A DNA stretch of 39,257 nucleotides, taken from Mycobacterium kyorinense (GTDB lineage: Bacteria; Actinomycetota; Actinomycetes; Mycobacteriales; Mycobacteriaceae). Location of the stretch: positions 1-39,257 of the forward strand of contig NZ_LQPE01000012.1 of NCBI RefSeq assembly GCF_002101735.1, written 5' to 3'. Positions 1 to 11,214 of the stretch are shown here, piece by piece; the stretch's first letter is position 1; the number at the start of each line of letters is the position of its first letter. The notes beneath the pieces were generated by a model that was not told the origin of the DNA, searched no databases, and worked only from the letters and a program-made list of their open reading frames with translations. A program made the position numbers and the translations under genes.

Positions 1-77
1 TGGCCGGCATCTACGCCCAAGTCCTGGGCCTCGACCAAGTCGGCGTCGACGACTCCTTCTTCGAACTCGGCGGCGAC
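1..77 (+). repeat. Near-identical PCP segment, copy 1
   Basis: This 77-bp stretch encodes the first half of a carrier domain. It matches 28797-28873 in NRPS 2 with only two mismatches (positions 23 and 35 here). Such low silent divergence points to recent duplication or gene conversion between the two NRPS genes. Confidence 0.85.
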
Positions 78-3000
78 TCGTTGTCGGCGATGCGCCTTGT
101 CGCGGCGATCAACACCGGCCTGGATGCCGGGCTTGCCGTGCACGCAGTGTTCGAGGCGCCGACGGTGGCCCAGTTGGCGCCCCGTATCGGCGGCACCGCG
201 GGCCGGCTCGAGCCGTTGGGGGCGGTGCACCGGCCGGCGGTGATTCCACTGTCGTTCGCCCAGCAGCGGTTGTGGTTTATCGACCAGCTGCAAGGGCCCT
301 CACCGATGTACAACATGGCGACCGCGTTGCGGCTGCGCGGGCCCCTCGATGTCGATGCACTGGGCCAAGCGCTGGGCGACGTGGTGAGCCGCCACGAGAG
401 CCTGCGCACCCTGTTCGTCGCGCCCGAGGGCATCCCCCAGCAGGTGGTGGTGCCGCCCGAGCGCGCCGACTTCGGGTGGGACGTTGTCGACGCCACCAGC
501 TGGTCTGCGGCCCGGCTGGACGAGGCCGTAAACGCAGCAGCGCATTACACGTTTGACCTGGCAGCCGAGATTGCTTTGCGGGCAAAGCTTTTCCGCGCCG
601 CAGATGACGAGCACGTGCTGGTGGTCGTGGTGCACCACATCGCCGCCGACGGCTGGTCCATCACCCCGCTGGCGCGCGATCTGGGTGCGGCATACGCCCG
701 CCGGTGCGTCGGACAAGCCCCCGACTGGGGCGAATTGCCGGTGCAGTACGCCGATTACGCGTTATGGCAGCGCGCCCAGTTGGGCGATCTCGACGACAGC
801 GATAGCCCGATCACGGCGCAGTTGGCGTTCTGGGAGGACGCGCTGGCCGGGTTGCCTGAGCGGCTGCAGTTGCCCACGGACCGGCCCTACCCGCCGGTTG
901 CCGACCACCGCGGCACCCGAGTAGCCATCGACTGGCCGGCCGAATTGCAGCAGCGGGTGGCGCGGGTGGCCCGCGAGAACAACGCGACCAGTTTCATGGT
1001 GATGCACGCCGCCCTGGCGGTGCTGCTGGGCAAGCTCAGCGCCAGTGCCGATGTGGCGGTGGGATTCCCGATCGCGGGCCGCCGCGACCCCGCCCTCGAC
1101 GAGCTGGTCGGCTTTTTCGTCAACACCTTGGTGCTACGGGTTGATTTGAGCGGCGATCCCACGGTTGCCGATCTGCTCGCTCAGGTGCGCGCACGCAGCC
1201 TGGCCGCCTACGAGCACCAAGACGTGCCGTTCGAGGTGTTGGTGGAGCGGCTCAACCCGACTCGAAGCCTGACCCATTCCCCGTTGGTGCAGGTGGCGTT
1301 GGCCTGGCAGGACCGGGACCCCGCTGCCGGATTGACACTTCGCGATCTGCACGTCACGCCGATGCCGATCGATACTCGCACCGCCCGAATGGATTTGGTG
1401 TTTTCGCTGGGCGAGCGTTGGGACGAGTCCGGTGCCCCCTCCGGGATTCGCGGCGATGTGGAGTTTCGCACCGACGTGTTCGACGCGGCCAGCATCGAGG
1501 CGCTGATCGAGCGGCTGCGACGGGTACTGTTGGCACTCACGGCTGATCCCGCCCGCGCGCTGTCGTCGGTGGATCTGCTTGGTGAAGACGAGCGTGCCCG
1601 GCTCGACGTCTGGGGTAACCGGGCGGTGTTGACCGCGCCGACGACCGCGGTCTCGGTTCCGGTGTTGTTCAGCGAGCAGGTGGCCCGAGCACCCGAGGCG
1701 GTTGCGATCAGCTGCCAGGGCCACACGATGACGTACCGCGAGCTCGATGAGGCGTCGAACCGGTTGGCGCACCTGCTGGTTGCACACGGTGCAGGGCCGG
1801 GTCAGTGTGTGGCGCTGCTGTTTTCGCGGTCAGTCGAAGCCATCGTGGCGATCGTGGCCGTCCTCAAGTCTGGCGCGGCGTACCTGCCGATCGACTCGGG
1901 GCTGCCATCGGCCCGCATCGGGTTCATGCTGGCCGATGCCGCGCCGATGGCCGCGATCACCACCACTGCTTTGGCCGACCGGCTCAGCGGCCAGGAAGTG
2001 GCGGTCATCGACATCGCTGACCCCCGCATCGACGCTTACCCGGCAACGGGTTTGGCGGCGCCGGCCGTCGACGAGATCGCGTACCTGATTTACACCTCGG
2101 GCACCACCGGGGTGCCCAAGGGCGTGGCCATCAGCCACCGCAATGTGACTCAACTGTTGGAGACCCTGGACGCGGGGCTGCCTGCCGCCGGAGTGTGGTC
2201 GCACAGTCACTCGTTGGCCTTCGACGTCTCGGTATGGGAGATCTTCGGTGCGCTGCTGCGCGGTGGCCGGGTGGTGGTGGTGCCCGAGTCGGTGGCCGGC
2301 TCCTCGGAGGACTTGCATGCCGCGCTGGTCGACGAACGCGTCGATGTGCTGACCCAGACCCCGTCGGCGGTGCAGGTGCTCTCCCCGGAAGGGTTGGCGT
2401 CGGCGGCGTTGGTGATGGTCGGTGAGGCATGCCCGGCCGAGGTGGTGGACCGCTGGGCGCCGGGGCGGGTGATGGTCAACGCCTACGGCCCCACCGAAAC
2501 CACGATGTGCGTGGCGATCAGCGCCCCGCTGACACCGGGGTCGGGAGTCCCGATCGGCTCCCCGGTGTCGGGCGCGGCGTTGTTCGTGCTCGACGGCTGG
2601 TTGCGGCCCGTGCCCGTCGGGGTGGTGGGCGAGTTGTACGTGGCCGGCGCCGGCGTGGCGTTCGGCTACGTGGGCCGGGGTCCGTTGACGGCGTCGCGGT
2701 TTGTGGCCTGCCCCTTCGGGAGTGCGGGATCGCGGATGTATCGCACCGGGGACTTGGTGCGCTGGCGCGCCGATGGACAGCTCGATTACCTGGGCCGGGT
2801 CGACGAGCAGGTCAAGATCCGCGGGTACCGCATCGAACTCGGCGAGGTTCAGGCGGCGCTGGCCGGGTGCGACGGGGTGCAGCAGGCGGTGGTGATCGCC
2901 CGCGAGGACCAGCCCGGTAACAAGCGCCTCGTCGGCTACGTCACCGGCACCGCCGACCCCGCCCAGATCCGCGGCGCGCTCGCTGAGCGACTCCCGGCCT

Positions 3001-6000
3001 ATATGGTCCCCGCGGCCGTAATGGCGCTTGACACATGGCCGTTGACGCCGAATGGCAAACTCGACACCCGGGCCCTGCCGGCGCCGGAATACCACGATGC
3101 CGGTTACCGCGCGCCGACCACCCCCACCGAGGAGATCCTGGCGGGTATCTACGCGCAGGTTCTCGGGCTCGAGCGTGTCGGCGTCGACGACTCCTTCTTC
3201 GACCTGGGCGGCGACAGCATTTCGGCGATGCGGCTGGTTGCGGCGATCAACGCCAACCTCGATGCGGGTCTTTCCGTGCGGGCGGTTTTCGAGGCGCCGA
3301 CGGTGGCCCAGTTGGCGCCCCGAACCGGTAGGTCGGCGCGTCGGCTGCAGCCGTTGGCGGCGCGACAACGGCCCGCGGTGGTGCCGTTGTCGTTTGCCCA
3401 AAACCGCTTGTGGTTCATCGACCAATTGCACGGCGCGTCACCGGTTTACAACATCGCGACCGCGCTGCGGCTGGCCGGAGCGCTGGATGCCGAGGCGTTG
3501 GCTCAAGCGCTGACCGATGTGGTCGGCCGCCACGAAAGCCTGCGCACCCTCTTCCCGGCGGTGCAGGGAACACCACAGCAGATCGTTACCCCGGTCGACC
3601 GGGCCGACTTCGGATGGGATGTCGTCGACGCGACCGGGTGGTCGGCAGACCGGCTGGATGACGCCATCGCCGCCGTGGCGCGTCACACGTTCGATCTCGC
3701 CGCCGAAATTCCCTTGCAGGCAAGGCTTTTCCGCGCTGGCGTCGACGAACACGTGCTGGTGATCGTGGTGCACCATATCGCCGCCGACGGCTGGTCCATC
3801 ACCCCGCTGGCGCGTGACCTTGCGGTGGCTTACGCCAGCCGGTGCGCGGGTCAGGCCCCGGAGTGGGCCGAGCTGCCGGTGCAGTACGTGGACTACACGC
3901 TGTGGCAGCGCGAGCAATTCGGCGACATCGACGACGGCGACAGCCTGATCGCCACGCAACTGGCTTTCTGGGAGCAGGCCTTGGCCGCGATGCCCGAGCG
4001 CCTGCAATTGCCCACCGATCGGCCCTATCCGCCGGTTGCCGATCAGCGTGGCGCCATGCTGGCGGTGGAATGGCCGGCTGAACTGCAGCAGCGCGTCGCC
4101 CGGGCGGCCCGGGACCACAACGTGACCAGCTTCATGGTGGTTCAGGCCGCGCTGGCGGTGCTGTTGTCTCAGCTCAGCGCGAGTTCCGATGTGGCGCTGG
4201 GCTTCCCGATCGCCGGGCGCCCCGACCCACTGCTGGACGACCTGGTCGGATTCTTCGTCAACACCTTGGTGCTGCGGGTCGACCTGGCCGGTGATCCCAC
4301 GGTCGAAGAACTGCTGGCGCAGGTGCGGCAACGGGGTGTGGCGGCCTACGAGCACCAGGACGTGCCGTTCGAGGTGTTGGTGGAGCGGCTCAACCCGGTC
4401 CGAAGCCTGACCCATCATCCACTGGTTCAGGTGATGTTGGCTTGGCAGAACTTCACCGGGCAAAGCGATCCCACGGCCGGGGTGGGGCTGGGTGACTTGC
4501 AGGTCACCGCGCTGCCGTTGGATACCCGCACTGCCCGGATGGATCTGACCTTCTCGTTGGCCGAACGCTGGGCCGAGACCGGTGAACCCGCCGGGATCGG
4601 CGGAACAGTGGAATTCCGTACCGACGTGTTCGACGAGGCCTCCATCCGAACCCTTGTCGAGCGGTTGGAGCGGGTAATTGCGGCGATGACCGCCGAGCCC
4701 GCCCGGTCGTTGTCGTCGATCGATCTGCTGGACGCCGACGAACATGCCCTGCTGGACGACATCGGCAACCGCGCTGCATTGACCCGACCCGTACCGTCGT
4801 CGGTCTCGGTGCCGGAGTTGTTCGCCGCACAAGTGGCTCTCGCTCCCGACGAGGTGGCGGTGACCTTCGACGGCGTGTCGATGACCTATCGGGAACTCGA
4901 CGAGGCGTCTAACCGCTTGGCGCTCCTGCTGGCCGGTCGTGGAGTGGGCGCGGGACAGCGTGTGGCCCTGCTGTTTTCGCGTTCGGCCGAGGCGATTGTG
5001 GCCATTATGGCGGTGCTGAAAACCGGGGCTGCGTATCTGCCGATCGACCCGGTTATGCCCGGGACGCGGATGCGGTTCATGCTCGCCGATGCGGCGCCGA
5101 TCGCCGCGGTCACCACTGCCGAGTTGCGCTCGCGGCTCGACGGATACGACCTGACAGTCGTCGATATCAACGATCCGGCGGTGCAGGCCCAACCCGGCAC
5201 CGCGTTGCCGGCACCGGCCCCCGACGACATCGCCTACCTCATCTACACCTCCGGGACTACCGGGGTGCCCAAGGGCGTGGCCGTCGCGCACCGCAACGTG
5301 ACCCAGCTGCTGGAGGCGCTCGACACCGAGCTGGAGCTGTCGCCGCGACAGGCGTGGTCGCAATGCCATTCGCTGGCGTTCGACTTCTCGGTGTGGGAGA
5401 TCTTCGGTGCGCTGCTGCACGGCGGCCGGGTTGTGGTGGTGCCCGATACGGTGGTCCGCTCGCCGGAAGACTTGCACGCGTTGTTGGTTGCCGAACGGGT
5501 GAACGTGTTGAGCCAAACCCCGTCGGCGTTCTACGCACTGCAAGCCGCCGATGCGCTGGCACCCGAGCTGGGCCGACAGCTCAAGCTCGACGCCGTGGTG
5601 TTCGGCGGGGAAGCCCTTGAGCCACAACGTCTTCGGACATGGCTGGATAACCACCCGGGTTTGCCGCGGATGATCAACATGTACGGCATCACCGAGACGA
5701 CCGTGCATGCCTCGTTCCGGGAGATCGTCGACGCCGACGTCGTCGGCAACGCCAGCCCCATCGGGCTGCCGTTGGCGCATCTGGGCTTCTTCGTGCTCGA
5801 CGGCTGGATGCGTCCGGTGCCTGTCGGTGTGGTCGGGGAGCTGTATGTGGCCGGCGCCGGGGTGGCGTGCGGGTATGTGGGCCGCGCCGGGTTGACCGCG
5901 ACGCGGTTTGTGGCCTGTCCCGTTGGAGCGCCGGGGACGCGGATGTATCGCACCGGGGATCTGGTTAGTTGGGGCGCCGACGGGCAGCTGCGGTATCTGG

Positions 6001-9000
6001 GGCGCGCCGACGAGCAGGTCAAGATCCGCGGGTACCGCATAGAACTTGGCGACGTGCAGGCAGCGTTGGCCGGCTGCGAGGGGGTGCAGCAGGCTGCGGT
6101 GATCGCCCGCGAGGACCACCCCGGTGACAAGCGCCTGGTGGGTTATGTGACCGGGGCCGTGGACGCGGCCGCGGTGCGCAGCGCGGTGGCCGAGCGGTTG
6201 CCGGCATACATGGTGCCGGCTGCGGTGGTGGTGATCGAGGCGCTGCCGCTGACACCCAACGGCAAACTCGACACCCGGGCGCTGCCGGCACCCGAATACC
6301 AGAGCGGCGATCGTTACCGTGCACCCGACAACGTCACCGAGGAGATCCTGGCCGGCATCTACGCCCAGGTGCTAGGGCTGGAGCAGGTCAGTGTCGACGA
6401 GTCGTTTTTCGAGCTGGGCGGGGACAGCATTTTGTCGATGCAGGTGGTGGCCCGCGCCCGCGCCGCCGGACTGGTATGCAGGCCGCGCGATGTTTTCGTC
6501 GAGCAGACGGTGGCCCGGCTGGCCCGGGTGGCCCGGGTGGCCGACGGCGAGACCGGCCCACTCGACGACGGCACCGGTCGGGTGGCCGCGACACCGATCA
6601 TGCACTGGTTGCACAGCATGGCCGGCGCGGTTGACCAGTTCAACCAGACGATGCTGCTGCAAGCCCCGGCGGGAACCACCCAGCCCGACGTGGTTGCGCT
6701 GTTGCAGGCCTTGCTGGATCGGCATGCCATGCTGCGGGCGCGTACCACCGACGACGGATTGACCGTGCCTGCGCCCGGGTCCGTCGACGCCGGCGACTGC
6801 CTGCAAACCGTTGACGTGCTCTCCGACGAGGTGCTGGTGGCGGCGCGAACCCGGTTGAACCCGGCCGACGGGGTAATGCTCAGCGCGTTGTGGGTTGCCC
6901 CCACGAAGCAGCTCGTGCTGATCGTTCACCACTTGGCGGTCGACGGGGTGTCCTGGCGAATCCTGTTGGAGGACCTCGACATCGCCTGGGCCCAGCGTCA
7001 TGGCGAGCAGCCGCTGGTGTTGCCGGCGACGGGCACCTCGTTTGCGCGATGGGCGTCGCTGCTGGCCGAGCACGCGCGCCGGCCGGAGGTGGTGGAGCAG
7101 GCGGAGGTGTGGCGCCGGGTGGCAGCAGCGCCCGCAGCGTTGCCGCCAGTGCGCCCGGAGGTCGATACTTTCGCTACCGCCGGGCATCTGACGGCGTCGC
7201 TGGACGTCGAGACCACCCGGATGCTCTTGGGCGAGGTGCCGGCGGCATTTCACGCCGGGGTGCACGACATCTTGTTGATCGCGTTCGCGTTGGCGTGGAC
7301 ACAGTTCTTGGACAACCCCGGTGCGCCGATCGGCATCGACGTCGAGGGCCACGGACGTCACGAGGAACTGGCCCCCGACATCGACTTGTCCCGCACGGTG
7401 GGCTGGTTCACCACGAAGTATCCGGTGGCCTTGACCGTTGGTGGACTGGACTGGTCGCACGTGATGGCCGGCGACGCCGGGCTCGGCGCGCTGATCAAGG
7501 ACGCCAAGGAACAGCTTCGCGCCCTGCCCGATGCTTTGAGCTACGGCGTGCTGCGCTATTTGAATCCCGATGTCGACTTGGACGTGGCCGACCCGCCGAT
7601 CGGGTTCAACTACCTGGGGCGTCTGGGTGCCGCCGGAGCCGACAGGTCGGGCGATGGTTGGCGGATCTGTCAGGACGGCGCGGCGATCACCGGCGCCGCC
7701 ACGGCGGTTCCCATGGCGTTGGCGCACACGGTGGAGCTCAACGCCGGGACCGTCGACACCGACTCCGGCCCGCAGCTGCACGCCGATTGGATGTGGGCGC
7801 CCTCGGCGCTCGATGGCGCTCAGGCTGATCGGTTGAGCCGGTTGTGGTTTGAGGCACTGGCCGGAATCTGCGCGCATGTGCGAGACGGCGGCGGGGGACT
7901 GACCCCGTCGGACATCGCTCCGGCCCGCCTCAGCCAGCAGCAGATCGACGAGTTGGCGCAGCGATACCCGATCGCCGATGTTTTGCCGCTGACCCCGCTG
8001 CAGCAGGGGCTGCTTTTCCACGCCAGCGCAGCGCAAGGCAGCGAGGACGACGTGTATGCGGTGCAGCTGGATTTCACGTTCACCGGCCCGCTTGACCCCG
8101 ACCGGCTGCGCGAGGCGGTGCGCACGGTGGTCAACCGGTATCCCAACCTGGCGGCCCGATTCTGCGCACAATACGACGAACCGGTCCAGATCATCCCGGG
8201 CGATCCCGTGGCGCCGTGGCGATACGTCGAGCTGGACGGCGGCGACGTCGAGGAGCAGCTCCAGCGCCTGTGCGCCGCCGAACGCGCCGCGGTTTACGAC
8301 CTCGCCGACCAGCCGGCCTTCCGAGCGGCGCTGGTACGCACCGCACCCGATCGGCACCGGTTTGTGCTGACCAATCACCACATCCTGGCGGACGGCTGGT
8401 CGATGCCGATCCTGCTGTGGGAGATATTCGCCGGCTACTTCGGGCAGCGGCTGCCTGCGGCTCCGCCGTATCGCCGTTTTGTCGCCTGGCTGGCCGATCG
8501 GGATCAGGCTGCCGCCCAAGCGGTTTGGCGTGATGTGCTGGCCGGCTTCGACACCCCGACATTGGTAGGCCCGCCGGATCGGTTGGGGCTGGGGCCGCGA
8601 GCCATTGCCTCGTTTCAGGTGCCGGCCGACACCACCCAGGCGATCAACGAGTTGGCGCGCTCGTCGCACACCACCGTCAACACGGTGCTGCAGGCGGCCT
8701 GGGCTGCGCTGCTGATGTGGCTGACGGGTCAGCGTGATGTGGCGTTTGGTGCGGTGGTCTCCGGGCGGCCGGCCGAGGTGGTCGGCGCGGAGTCGATGGT
8801 GGGGCTGTTGATCAACACCGTGCCCGTGCGGGCAAGCATCACCGCGGAAACCACGACCGCGGACTTGCTGGATCAGTTGCAGCGCACGCACAACGACACC
8901 TACGAACACCAGCACCTCGGGCTGAGCGAAATTCACCGCCTCACCGGTCAGGAGAGACTGTTCGACACCGTCGTGGTCTACGAAAATTACCCGATCGAAA

Positions 9001-9578
9001 CCCCCGCGCTGGCCGACAATCTCGAGACGACGATCGCCCAGTTCACCGTCCGCGACTACTACCACTACCCGCTGGCCCTGCAAGCCGTGCCGGGCAGCGA
9101 ACTGGACCTCCGCGTCCAATTCCGCACCGACGTGTTCGACGGCGCAACCATCGAGACGCTGATGGAGCGGTTCACCCGGGTGTTGGTGGCCATGACCGCC
9201 GATCCGGCACGGCCGTTGTCGTCACTGGACCTGCTCGATCAGCAGGCACGCCCACGCTTGGCCGCGGGGCGCAACGGGGCGGTGCCTGCACCGCGAAACC
9301 GCGGCAACGGCAATGGTTATCGCGACCCGGCCAACCTGGTCGAGCAGATCCTCGCCGACATCTACGCCCAAGTGTTGGGTGTCGACCGTGTCGGGGTCGA
9401 CGAGTCGTTTTTCGACCTGGGCGGCGATTCGCTGTCGGCGATGCGGGTGATCGCCGCGATCAACTCGGCCCTCGATACCCGTCTGGGGGTCGCGGCTTTG
9501 ATCGATGCGCCCACGGTCAGACGCTTGAGCCAAGTAGTGGAAGACGTTTCCGCTGTGAGTCCGGCCAGCGATTCATAA
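1..9578 (+). CDS. Non-ribosomal peptide synthetase 1, 3' part (5' end outside window)
   Basis: The frame is open from base 3, so the gene begins upstream; 3191 residues are visible. Domain order by fragment residue: PCP (Ser26), C (HHIAADG 211-217), A (TSGTTG near 698, FDVSVW near 740), PCP (Ser1072), C (HHIAADG from 1257), A, PCP (Ser2142), E ([10 protein letters not shown] from 2309), C (HHILADG from 2792), PCP (Ser3143), stop. My reading of the A pockets is DVWTVVAMC for the first, which most resembles aromatic (Phe) codes, and DFWSVGMVH for the second, a Thr-type code. Both A domains have the NGKLD lysine. The E domain after the Thr module would turn L-Thr into D-allo-Thr, a residue typical of mycobacterial GPLs. 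The last unit is C-PCP without an A domain, and no thioesterase or reductase follows. The stop lies 5 bp from the convergent acyltransferase gene. Confidence 0.96.
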   Translation, partial: AGIYAQVLGLDQVGVDDSFFELGGDSLSAMRLVAAINTGLDAGLAVHAVFEAPTVAQLAPRIGGTAGRLEPLGAVHRPAVIPLSFAQQRLWFIDQLQGPSPMYNMATALRLRGPLDVDALGQALGDVVSRHESLRTLFVAPEGIPQQVVVPPERADFGWDVVDATSWSAARLDEAVNAAAHYTFDLAAEIALRAKLFRAADDEHVLVVVVHHIAADGWSITPLARDLGAAYARRCVGQAPDWGELPVQYADYALWQRAQLGDLDDSDSPITAQLAFWEDALAGLPERLQLPTDRPYPPVADHRGTRVAIDWPAELQQRVARVARENNATSFMVMHAALAVLLGKLSASADVAVGFPIAGRRDPALDELVGFFVNTLVLRVDLSGDPTVADLLAQVRARSLAAYEHQDVPFEVLVERLNPTRSLTHSPLVQVALAWQDRDPAAGLTLRDLHVTPMPIDTRTARMDLVFSLGERWDESGAPSGIRGDVEFRTDVFDAASIEALIERLRRVLLALTADPARALSSVDLLGEDERARLDVWGNRAVLTAPTTAVSVPVLFSEQVARAPEAVAISCQGHTMTYRELDEASNRLAHLLVAHGAGPGQCVALLFSRSVEAIVAIVAVLKSGAAYLPIDSGLPSARIGFMLADAAPMAAITTTALADRLSGQEVAVIDIADPRIDAYPATGLAAPAVDEIAYLIYTSGTTGVPKGVAISHRNVTQLLETLDAGLPAAGVWSHSHSLAFDVSVWEIFGALLRGGRVVVVPESVAGSSEDLHAALVDERVDVLTQTPSAVQVLSPEGLASAALVMVGEACPAEVVDRWAPGRVMVNAYGPTETTMCVAISAPLTPGSGVPIGSPVSGAALFVLDGWLRPVPVGVVGELYVAGAGVAFGYVGRGPLTASRFVACPFGSAGSRMYRTGDLVRWRADGQLDYLGRVDEQVKIRGYRIELGEVQAALAGCDGVQQAVVIAREDQPGNKRLVGYVTGTADPAQIRGALAERLPAYMVPAAVMALDTWPLTPNGKLDTRALPAPEYHDAGYRAPTTPTEEILAGIYAQVLGLERVGVDDSFFDLGGDSISAMRLVAAINANLDAGLSVRAVFEAPTVAQLAPRTGRSARRLQPLAARQRPAVVPLSFAQNRLWFIDQLHGASPVYNIATALRLAGALDAEALAQALTDVVGRHESLRTLFPAVQGTPQQIVTPVDRADFGWDVVDATGWSADRLDDAIAAVARHTFDLAAEIPLQARLFRAGVDEHVLVIVVHHIAADGWSITPLARDLAVAYASRCAGQAPEWAELPVQYVDYTLWQREQFGDIDDGDSLIATQLAFWEQALAAMPERLQLPTDRPYPPVADQRGAMLAVEWPAELQQRVARAARDHNVTSFMVVQAALAVLLSQLSASSDVALGFPIAGRPDPLLDDLVGFFVNTLVLRVDLAGDPTVEELLAQVRQRGVAAYEHQDVPFEVLVERLNPVRSLTHHPLVQVMLAWQNFTGQSDPTAGVGLGDLQVTALPLDTRTARMDLTFSLAERWAETGEPAGIGGTVEFRTDVFDEASIRTLVERLERVIAAMTAEPARSLSSIDLLDADEHALLDDIGNRAALTRPVPSSVSVPELFAAQVALAPDEVAVTFDGVSMTYRELDEASNRLALLLAGRGVGAGQRVALLFSRSAEAIVAIMAVLKTGAAYLPIDPVMPGTRMRFMLADAAPIAAVTTAELRSRLDGYDLTVVDINDPAVQAQPGTALPAPAPDDIAYLIYTSGTTGVPKGVAVAHRNVTQLLEALDTELELSPRQAWSQCHSLAFDFSVWEIFGALLHGGRVVVVPDTVVRSPEDLHALLVAERVNVLSQTPSAFYALQAADALAPELGRQLKLDAVVFGGEALEPQRLRTWLDNHPGLPRMINMYGITETTVHASFREIVDADVVGNASPIGLPLAHLGFFVLDGWMRPVPVGVVGELYVAGAGVACGYVGRAGLTATRFVACPVGAPGTRMYRTGDLVSWGADGQLRYLGRADEQVKIRGYRIELGDVQAALAGCEGVQQAAVIAREDHPGDKRLVGYVTGAVDAAAVRSAVAERLPAYMVPAAVVVIEALPLTPNGKLDTRALPAPEYQSGDRYRAPDNVTEEILAGIYAQVLGLEQVSVDESFFELGGDSILSMQVVARARAAGLVCRPRDVFVEQTVARLARVARVADGETGPLDDGTGRVAATPIMHWLHSMAGAVDQFNQTMLLQAPAGTTQPDVVALLQALLDRHAMLRARTTDDGLTVPAPGSVDAGDCLQTVDVLSDEVLVAARTRLNPADGVMLSALWVAPTKQLVLIVHHLAVDGVSWRILLEDLDIAWAQRHGEQPLVLPATGTSFARWASLLAEHARRPEVVEQAEVWRRVAAAPAALPPVRPEVDTFATAGHLTASLDVETTRMLLGEVPAAFHAGVHDILLIAFALAWTQFLDNPGAPIGIDVEGHGRHEELAPDIDLSRTVGWFTTKYPVALTVGGLDWSHVMAGDAGLGALIKDAKEQLRALPDALSYGVLRYLNPDVDLDVADPPIGFNYLGRLGAAGADRSGDGWRICQDGAAITGAATAVPMALAHTVELNAGTVDTDSGPQLHADWMWAPSALDGAQADRLSRLWFEALAGICAHVRDGGGGLTPSDIAPARLSQQQIDELAQRYPIADVLPLTPLQQGLLFHASAAQGSEDDVYAVQLDFTFTGPLDPDRLREAVRTVVNRYPNLAARFCAQYDEPVQIIPGDPVAPWRYVELDGGDVEEQLQRLCAAERAAVYDLADQPAFRAALVRTAPDRHRFVLTNHHILADGWSMPILLWEIFAGYFGQRLPAAPPYRRFVAWLADRDQAAAQAVWRDVLAGFDTPTLVGPPDRLGLGPRAIASFQVPADTTQAINELARSSHTTVNTVLQAAWAALLMWLTGQRDVAFGAVVSGRPAEVVGAESMVGLLINTVPVRASITAETTTADLLDQLQRTHNDTYEHQHLGLSEIHRLTGQERLFDTVVVYENYPIETPALADNLETTIAQFTVRDYYHYPLALQAVPGSELDLRVQFRTDVFDGATIETLMERFTRVLVAMTADPARPLSSLDLLDQQARPRLAAGRNGAVPAPRNRGNGNGYRDPANLVEQILADIYAQVLGVDRVGVDESFFDLGGDSLSAMRVIAAINSALDTRLGVAALIDAPTVRRLSQVVEDVSAVSPASDS
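1224..1258 (+). repeat. 35-bp perfect intergenic-module repeat in C domain, copy 1
   Basis: Part of the C-domain sequence for [11 protein letters not shown]. The same 35 bases recur exactly at 4362-4396 in NRPS 1 and 34484-34518 in NRPS 2. It is coding sequence conserved at third positions, so it is a likely recombination point between modules. Confidence 0.85.
4362..4396 (+). repeat. 35-bp perfect repeat in C domain, copy 2
   Basis: Exact copy of 1224-1258 and 34484-34518, in the second C domain of NRPS 1. Confidence 0.85.
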
Positions 9579-9583
9579 TTCGT

Positions 9584-11005
9584 CTAGTGGATCGTGCCGG
9601 TCAGGTCGAACTCGGCCAGCGTGCGCGCAGCCAGTTCACGCAACGCGGGCTTGGTGTTCTCCGCGCCTGGTTGGTAGGCGTTGACCGTGAGGTAAACCTT
9701 GGCACTCCCCGTGCGCCATGATTGCAGGGTCATCTGGCCACCCACCCGCTCGAGCCACTCTCGGGTGAAATGCTGCCCGGTTGCTCGTGTCATGACGAGC
9801 TCCCCGTCGGTGCCGTCGAGGCGGCACACCAATGGGCCGAGGTCGCCGAGATTGGAACACAGCACGGGAACATCAGGGTCGCTGAAACCGGCATCCACCA
9901 TTCGTTTCAACGCGCGCTTCGGCGTGAACGGTATCAGCGAACGCAACTGCAATGACGCGTCCGGCGTTTCGCGCAGAGTGCCCAGCGCCTGCTTGATCGC
10001 GGTGCGGATGTCGTGCAGATCCGTGGTGACCCGCGTCGGATCGACACCGACGATCGCGATCGACATCGCGTTCGCACGAGTATCACCCTCGGTGCGCTCG
10101 TTAATCGGTAGGTGCAAGGTGACGGTGCCGTCGCCGTCACGTCGGCGCCCCAGGCGCTCAGCCAGTTTCGCGGCGAACCCGGCGACCAGCGTGTGACCTG
10201 TTCCGCCAAGCGTTTCCGCGCGGGCGTCCCACTCGTCCGAATCGACGTGGATCGAGACAGCCGGCACGACGACGACGTCCTCACCGGCTTCGCGCAACGC
10301 GACCGGTTGCGGCGCCGGCGGCCGCGCGATACCACGTTGCGCGCGGGCCTGCTTTCGGGCAAGCCGCGCCGCAGCGAAAAACGCCCGCGCAACGTCGGGC
10401 GCATCCCGCATCGTGTGCCGGACGTCCTGAACCACCGCGCGTCGTCGGGTGCGTGAACACGGCGGTGGGTAGCCAAGCTCGCGCGTGTTGCCAAGCGCCG
10501 CATCAGCGATCGTGAGGGCCAGACCGAGGCCGTCGACGAGGTAGTGGGAAAGCACCAGACTGACCGCGGTCGAGCCGTCGGTAAGGGGGAGGACTCCGAG
10601 GTGCCAACCGGGCCCGCGTTCCGCGTCAATAGGGTGCTGTGAGCGTTCGTCGGCCCAGTCGCTGAGTTCAGTTCGCGGACGGGCACACTCGGCGAACTCG
10701 ATGTCGGGCGGCGCGCGATCCACGACCCACCGGGGTCGGCCGAACGGCAGCGGCGACAGCTCGATGCGTCGCCCCAGCAGTCCGTAACAGAGATTGTGGT
10801 GGAAACGCTTGAGCCCGTCCAAGTCAACGTCGTGGTCATAAACCCACACGCACTGGATGACCAGGTTCAGGCCAGTTGCTCGATGCCCCGCAAACAAGGC
10901 TTGGTCCACCAAGGCGAGCCGATTATCCACGGGCGCATCACCATTAGATGTGCGGTTCCCACGGAGGGCGACGTCACGCGCGGCGTAAGCGTCCTTCGGG
11001 TTCAT
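9584..11005 (-). CDS. PapA-like condensation-superfamily acyltransferase 1
   Basis: 473 residues. The motif SHYLVDG carries the HxxxDG acyl-transfer signature of the PapA / WS-DGAT / NRPS-condensation superfamily. Relatives esterify mycobacterial glycolipids with acyl chains, so a role in acylating the lipopeptide or its sugars is likely. The protein is a paralog of the gene at 19118-20554: both share a VWVY...DLDGL N-terminal stretch and an AYQPG...LTGT C-terminus. The ATG at 11005 was chosen because a TACTCT -10 element lies exactly 7 nt upstream. The frame stays open to a GTG at 11071, but that region lies beyond this promoter. The gene is convergent with NRPS 1 and divergent from the sulfotransferase unit. 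Substrate and acyl donor cannot be read from sequence. Confidence 0.85.
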   Translation of the reverse strand: MNPKDAYAARDVALRGNRTSNGDAPVDNRLALVDQALFAGHRATGLNLVIQCVWVYDHDVDLDGLKRFHHNLCYGLLGRRIELSPLPFGRPRWVVDRAPPDIEFAECARPRTELSDWADERSQHPIDAERGPGWHLGVLPLTDGSTAVSLVLSHYLVDGLGLALTIADAALGNTRELGYPPPCSRTRRRAVVQDVRHTMRDAPDVARAFFAAARLARKQARAQRGIARPPAPQPVALREAGEDVVVVPAVSIHVDSDEWDARAETLGGTGHTLVAGFAAKLAERLGRRRDGDGTVTLHLPINERTEGDTRANAMSIAIVGVDPTRVTTDLHDIRTAIKQALGTLRETPDASLQLRSLIPFTPKRALKRMVDAGFSDPDVPVLCSNLGDLGPLVCRLDGTDGELVMTRATGQHFTREWLERVGGQMTLQSWRTGSAKVYLTVNAYQPGAENTKPALRELAARTLAEFDLTGTIH

Positions 11006-11018
11006 CACCCGCAGAGTA
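11006..11018 (-). promoter_or_regulatory. -10 element for leaderless PapA-like 1
   Basis: On the minus strand TACTCT (11018-11013) fits the mycobacterial TANNNT -10 pattern and is followed by 7 nt and then the ATG at 11005. This predicts transcription starting at or next to the A of the start codon. No clear -35 is seen and no Shine-Dalgarno is present. Confidence 0.55.
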
Positions 11019-11061
11019 GCCCGAGATCCGAGTCCTGGTGTCCTATTCCAAATTTCTACAC

Positions 11062-11067
11062 TATGGT
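11062..11067 (+). promoter_or_regulatory. -10 element TATGGT for leader ORF and sulfotransferase
   Basis: TATGGT, 6 nt before the ATG at 11074. The same hexamer occurs before the methyltransferase, the second PapA-like gene and NRPS 2. It is divergent from the PapA-like 1 promoter, with the two -10 elements about 45 bp apart. Confidence 0.5.
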
Positions 11068-11073
11068 GCACCT

Positions 11074-11214
11074 ATGACTCATGGCCTGTGGGCTGCCGCG
11101 AAGCGCGCAGCGGGCGCTTGCCCGCACCGACGGTACCGGTCCGGCTTGACGCCGGACCGTCTTATGGGGGGATCGGTCTCACACAGGGGGTCTCATGCCG
11201 AGTTGCGTTGGTGA
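11074..11214 (+). CDS. Short leaderless upstream ORF (46 aa) coupled to sulfotransferase
   Basis: The ATG lies 6 nt after a TATGGT -10 element, as expected for a leaderless mRNA. The 46-residue product is basic, begins MTHGLWAAAK and has no recognised domain. Its TGA stop (11212-11214) overlaps the GTG start of the sulfotransferase (11211-11213) as GTGA, a classic translational-coupling arrangement. Two GC-rich inverted repeats lie inside it. It could be a regulatory leader peptide or a way to load ribosomes on the downstream gene, which has no convincing Shine-Dalgarno at its GTG. The position is suggestive, but coding by this ORF is not proven. Confidence 0.42.
   Translation: MTHGLWAAAKRAAGACPHRRYRSGLTPDRLMGGSVSHRGSHAELRW
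11101..11158 (+). other. Two stem-loops in leader of sulfotransferase gene
   Basis: The first is AAGCGC/GCGCTT, a 6-bp stem with a 7-nt loop (11101-11119). The second is GGTCCGGC/GCCGGACC, a perfect 8-bp stem with loop TTGAC (11138-11158). Both lie within the short leader ORF, between promoter and sulfotransferase. No T-run follows either, so they are not standard intrinsic terminators. They could form an attenuator-like leader or be chance in GC-rich DNA. Confidence 0.4.

Noticed and set aside
1830..9119. Long minus-strand open frames across NRPS 1 (for example 1830-3431, 3438-6119, 6372-9119)
   Set aside because: They mirror the plus-strand codons, are rich in Arg/His/Gln/Gly, have no recognisable domains, and arise from GC-rich third positions opposite a certain gene.
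81..9578. TTG at 81 as the start of NRPS 1
   Set aside because: The reading frame is open to base 3 and encodes the front half of a carrier domain; the TTG lies inside the LGGDSLSAM motif.
11088..11210. GTG 11088 as the sulfotransferase start
   Set aside because: The extra residues have atypical codon use and cross two hairpins; GTG 11211 overlaps the leader ORF stop and leaves the PAPS loop near the N-terminus.
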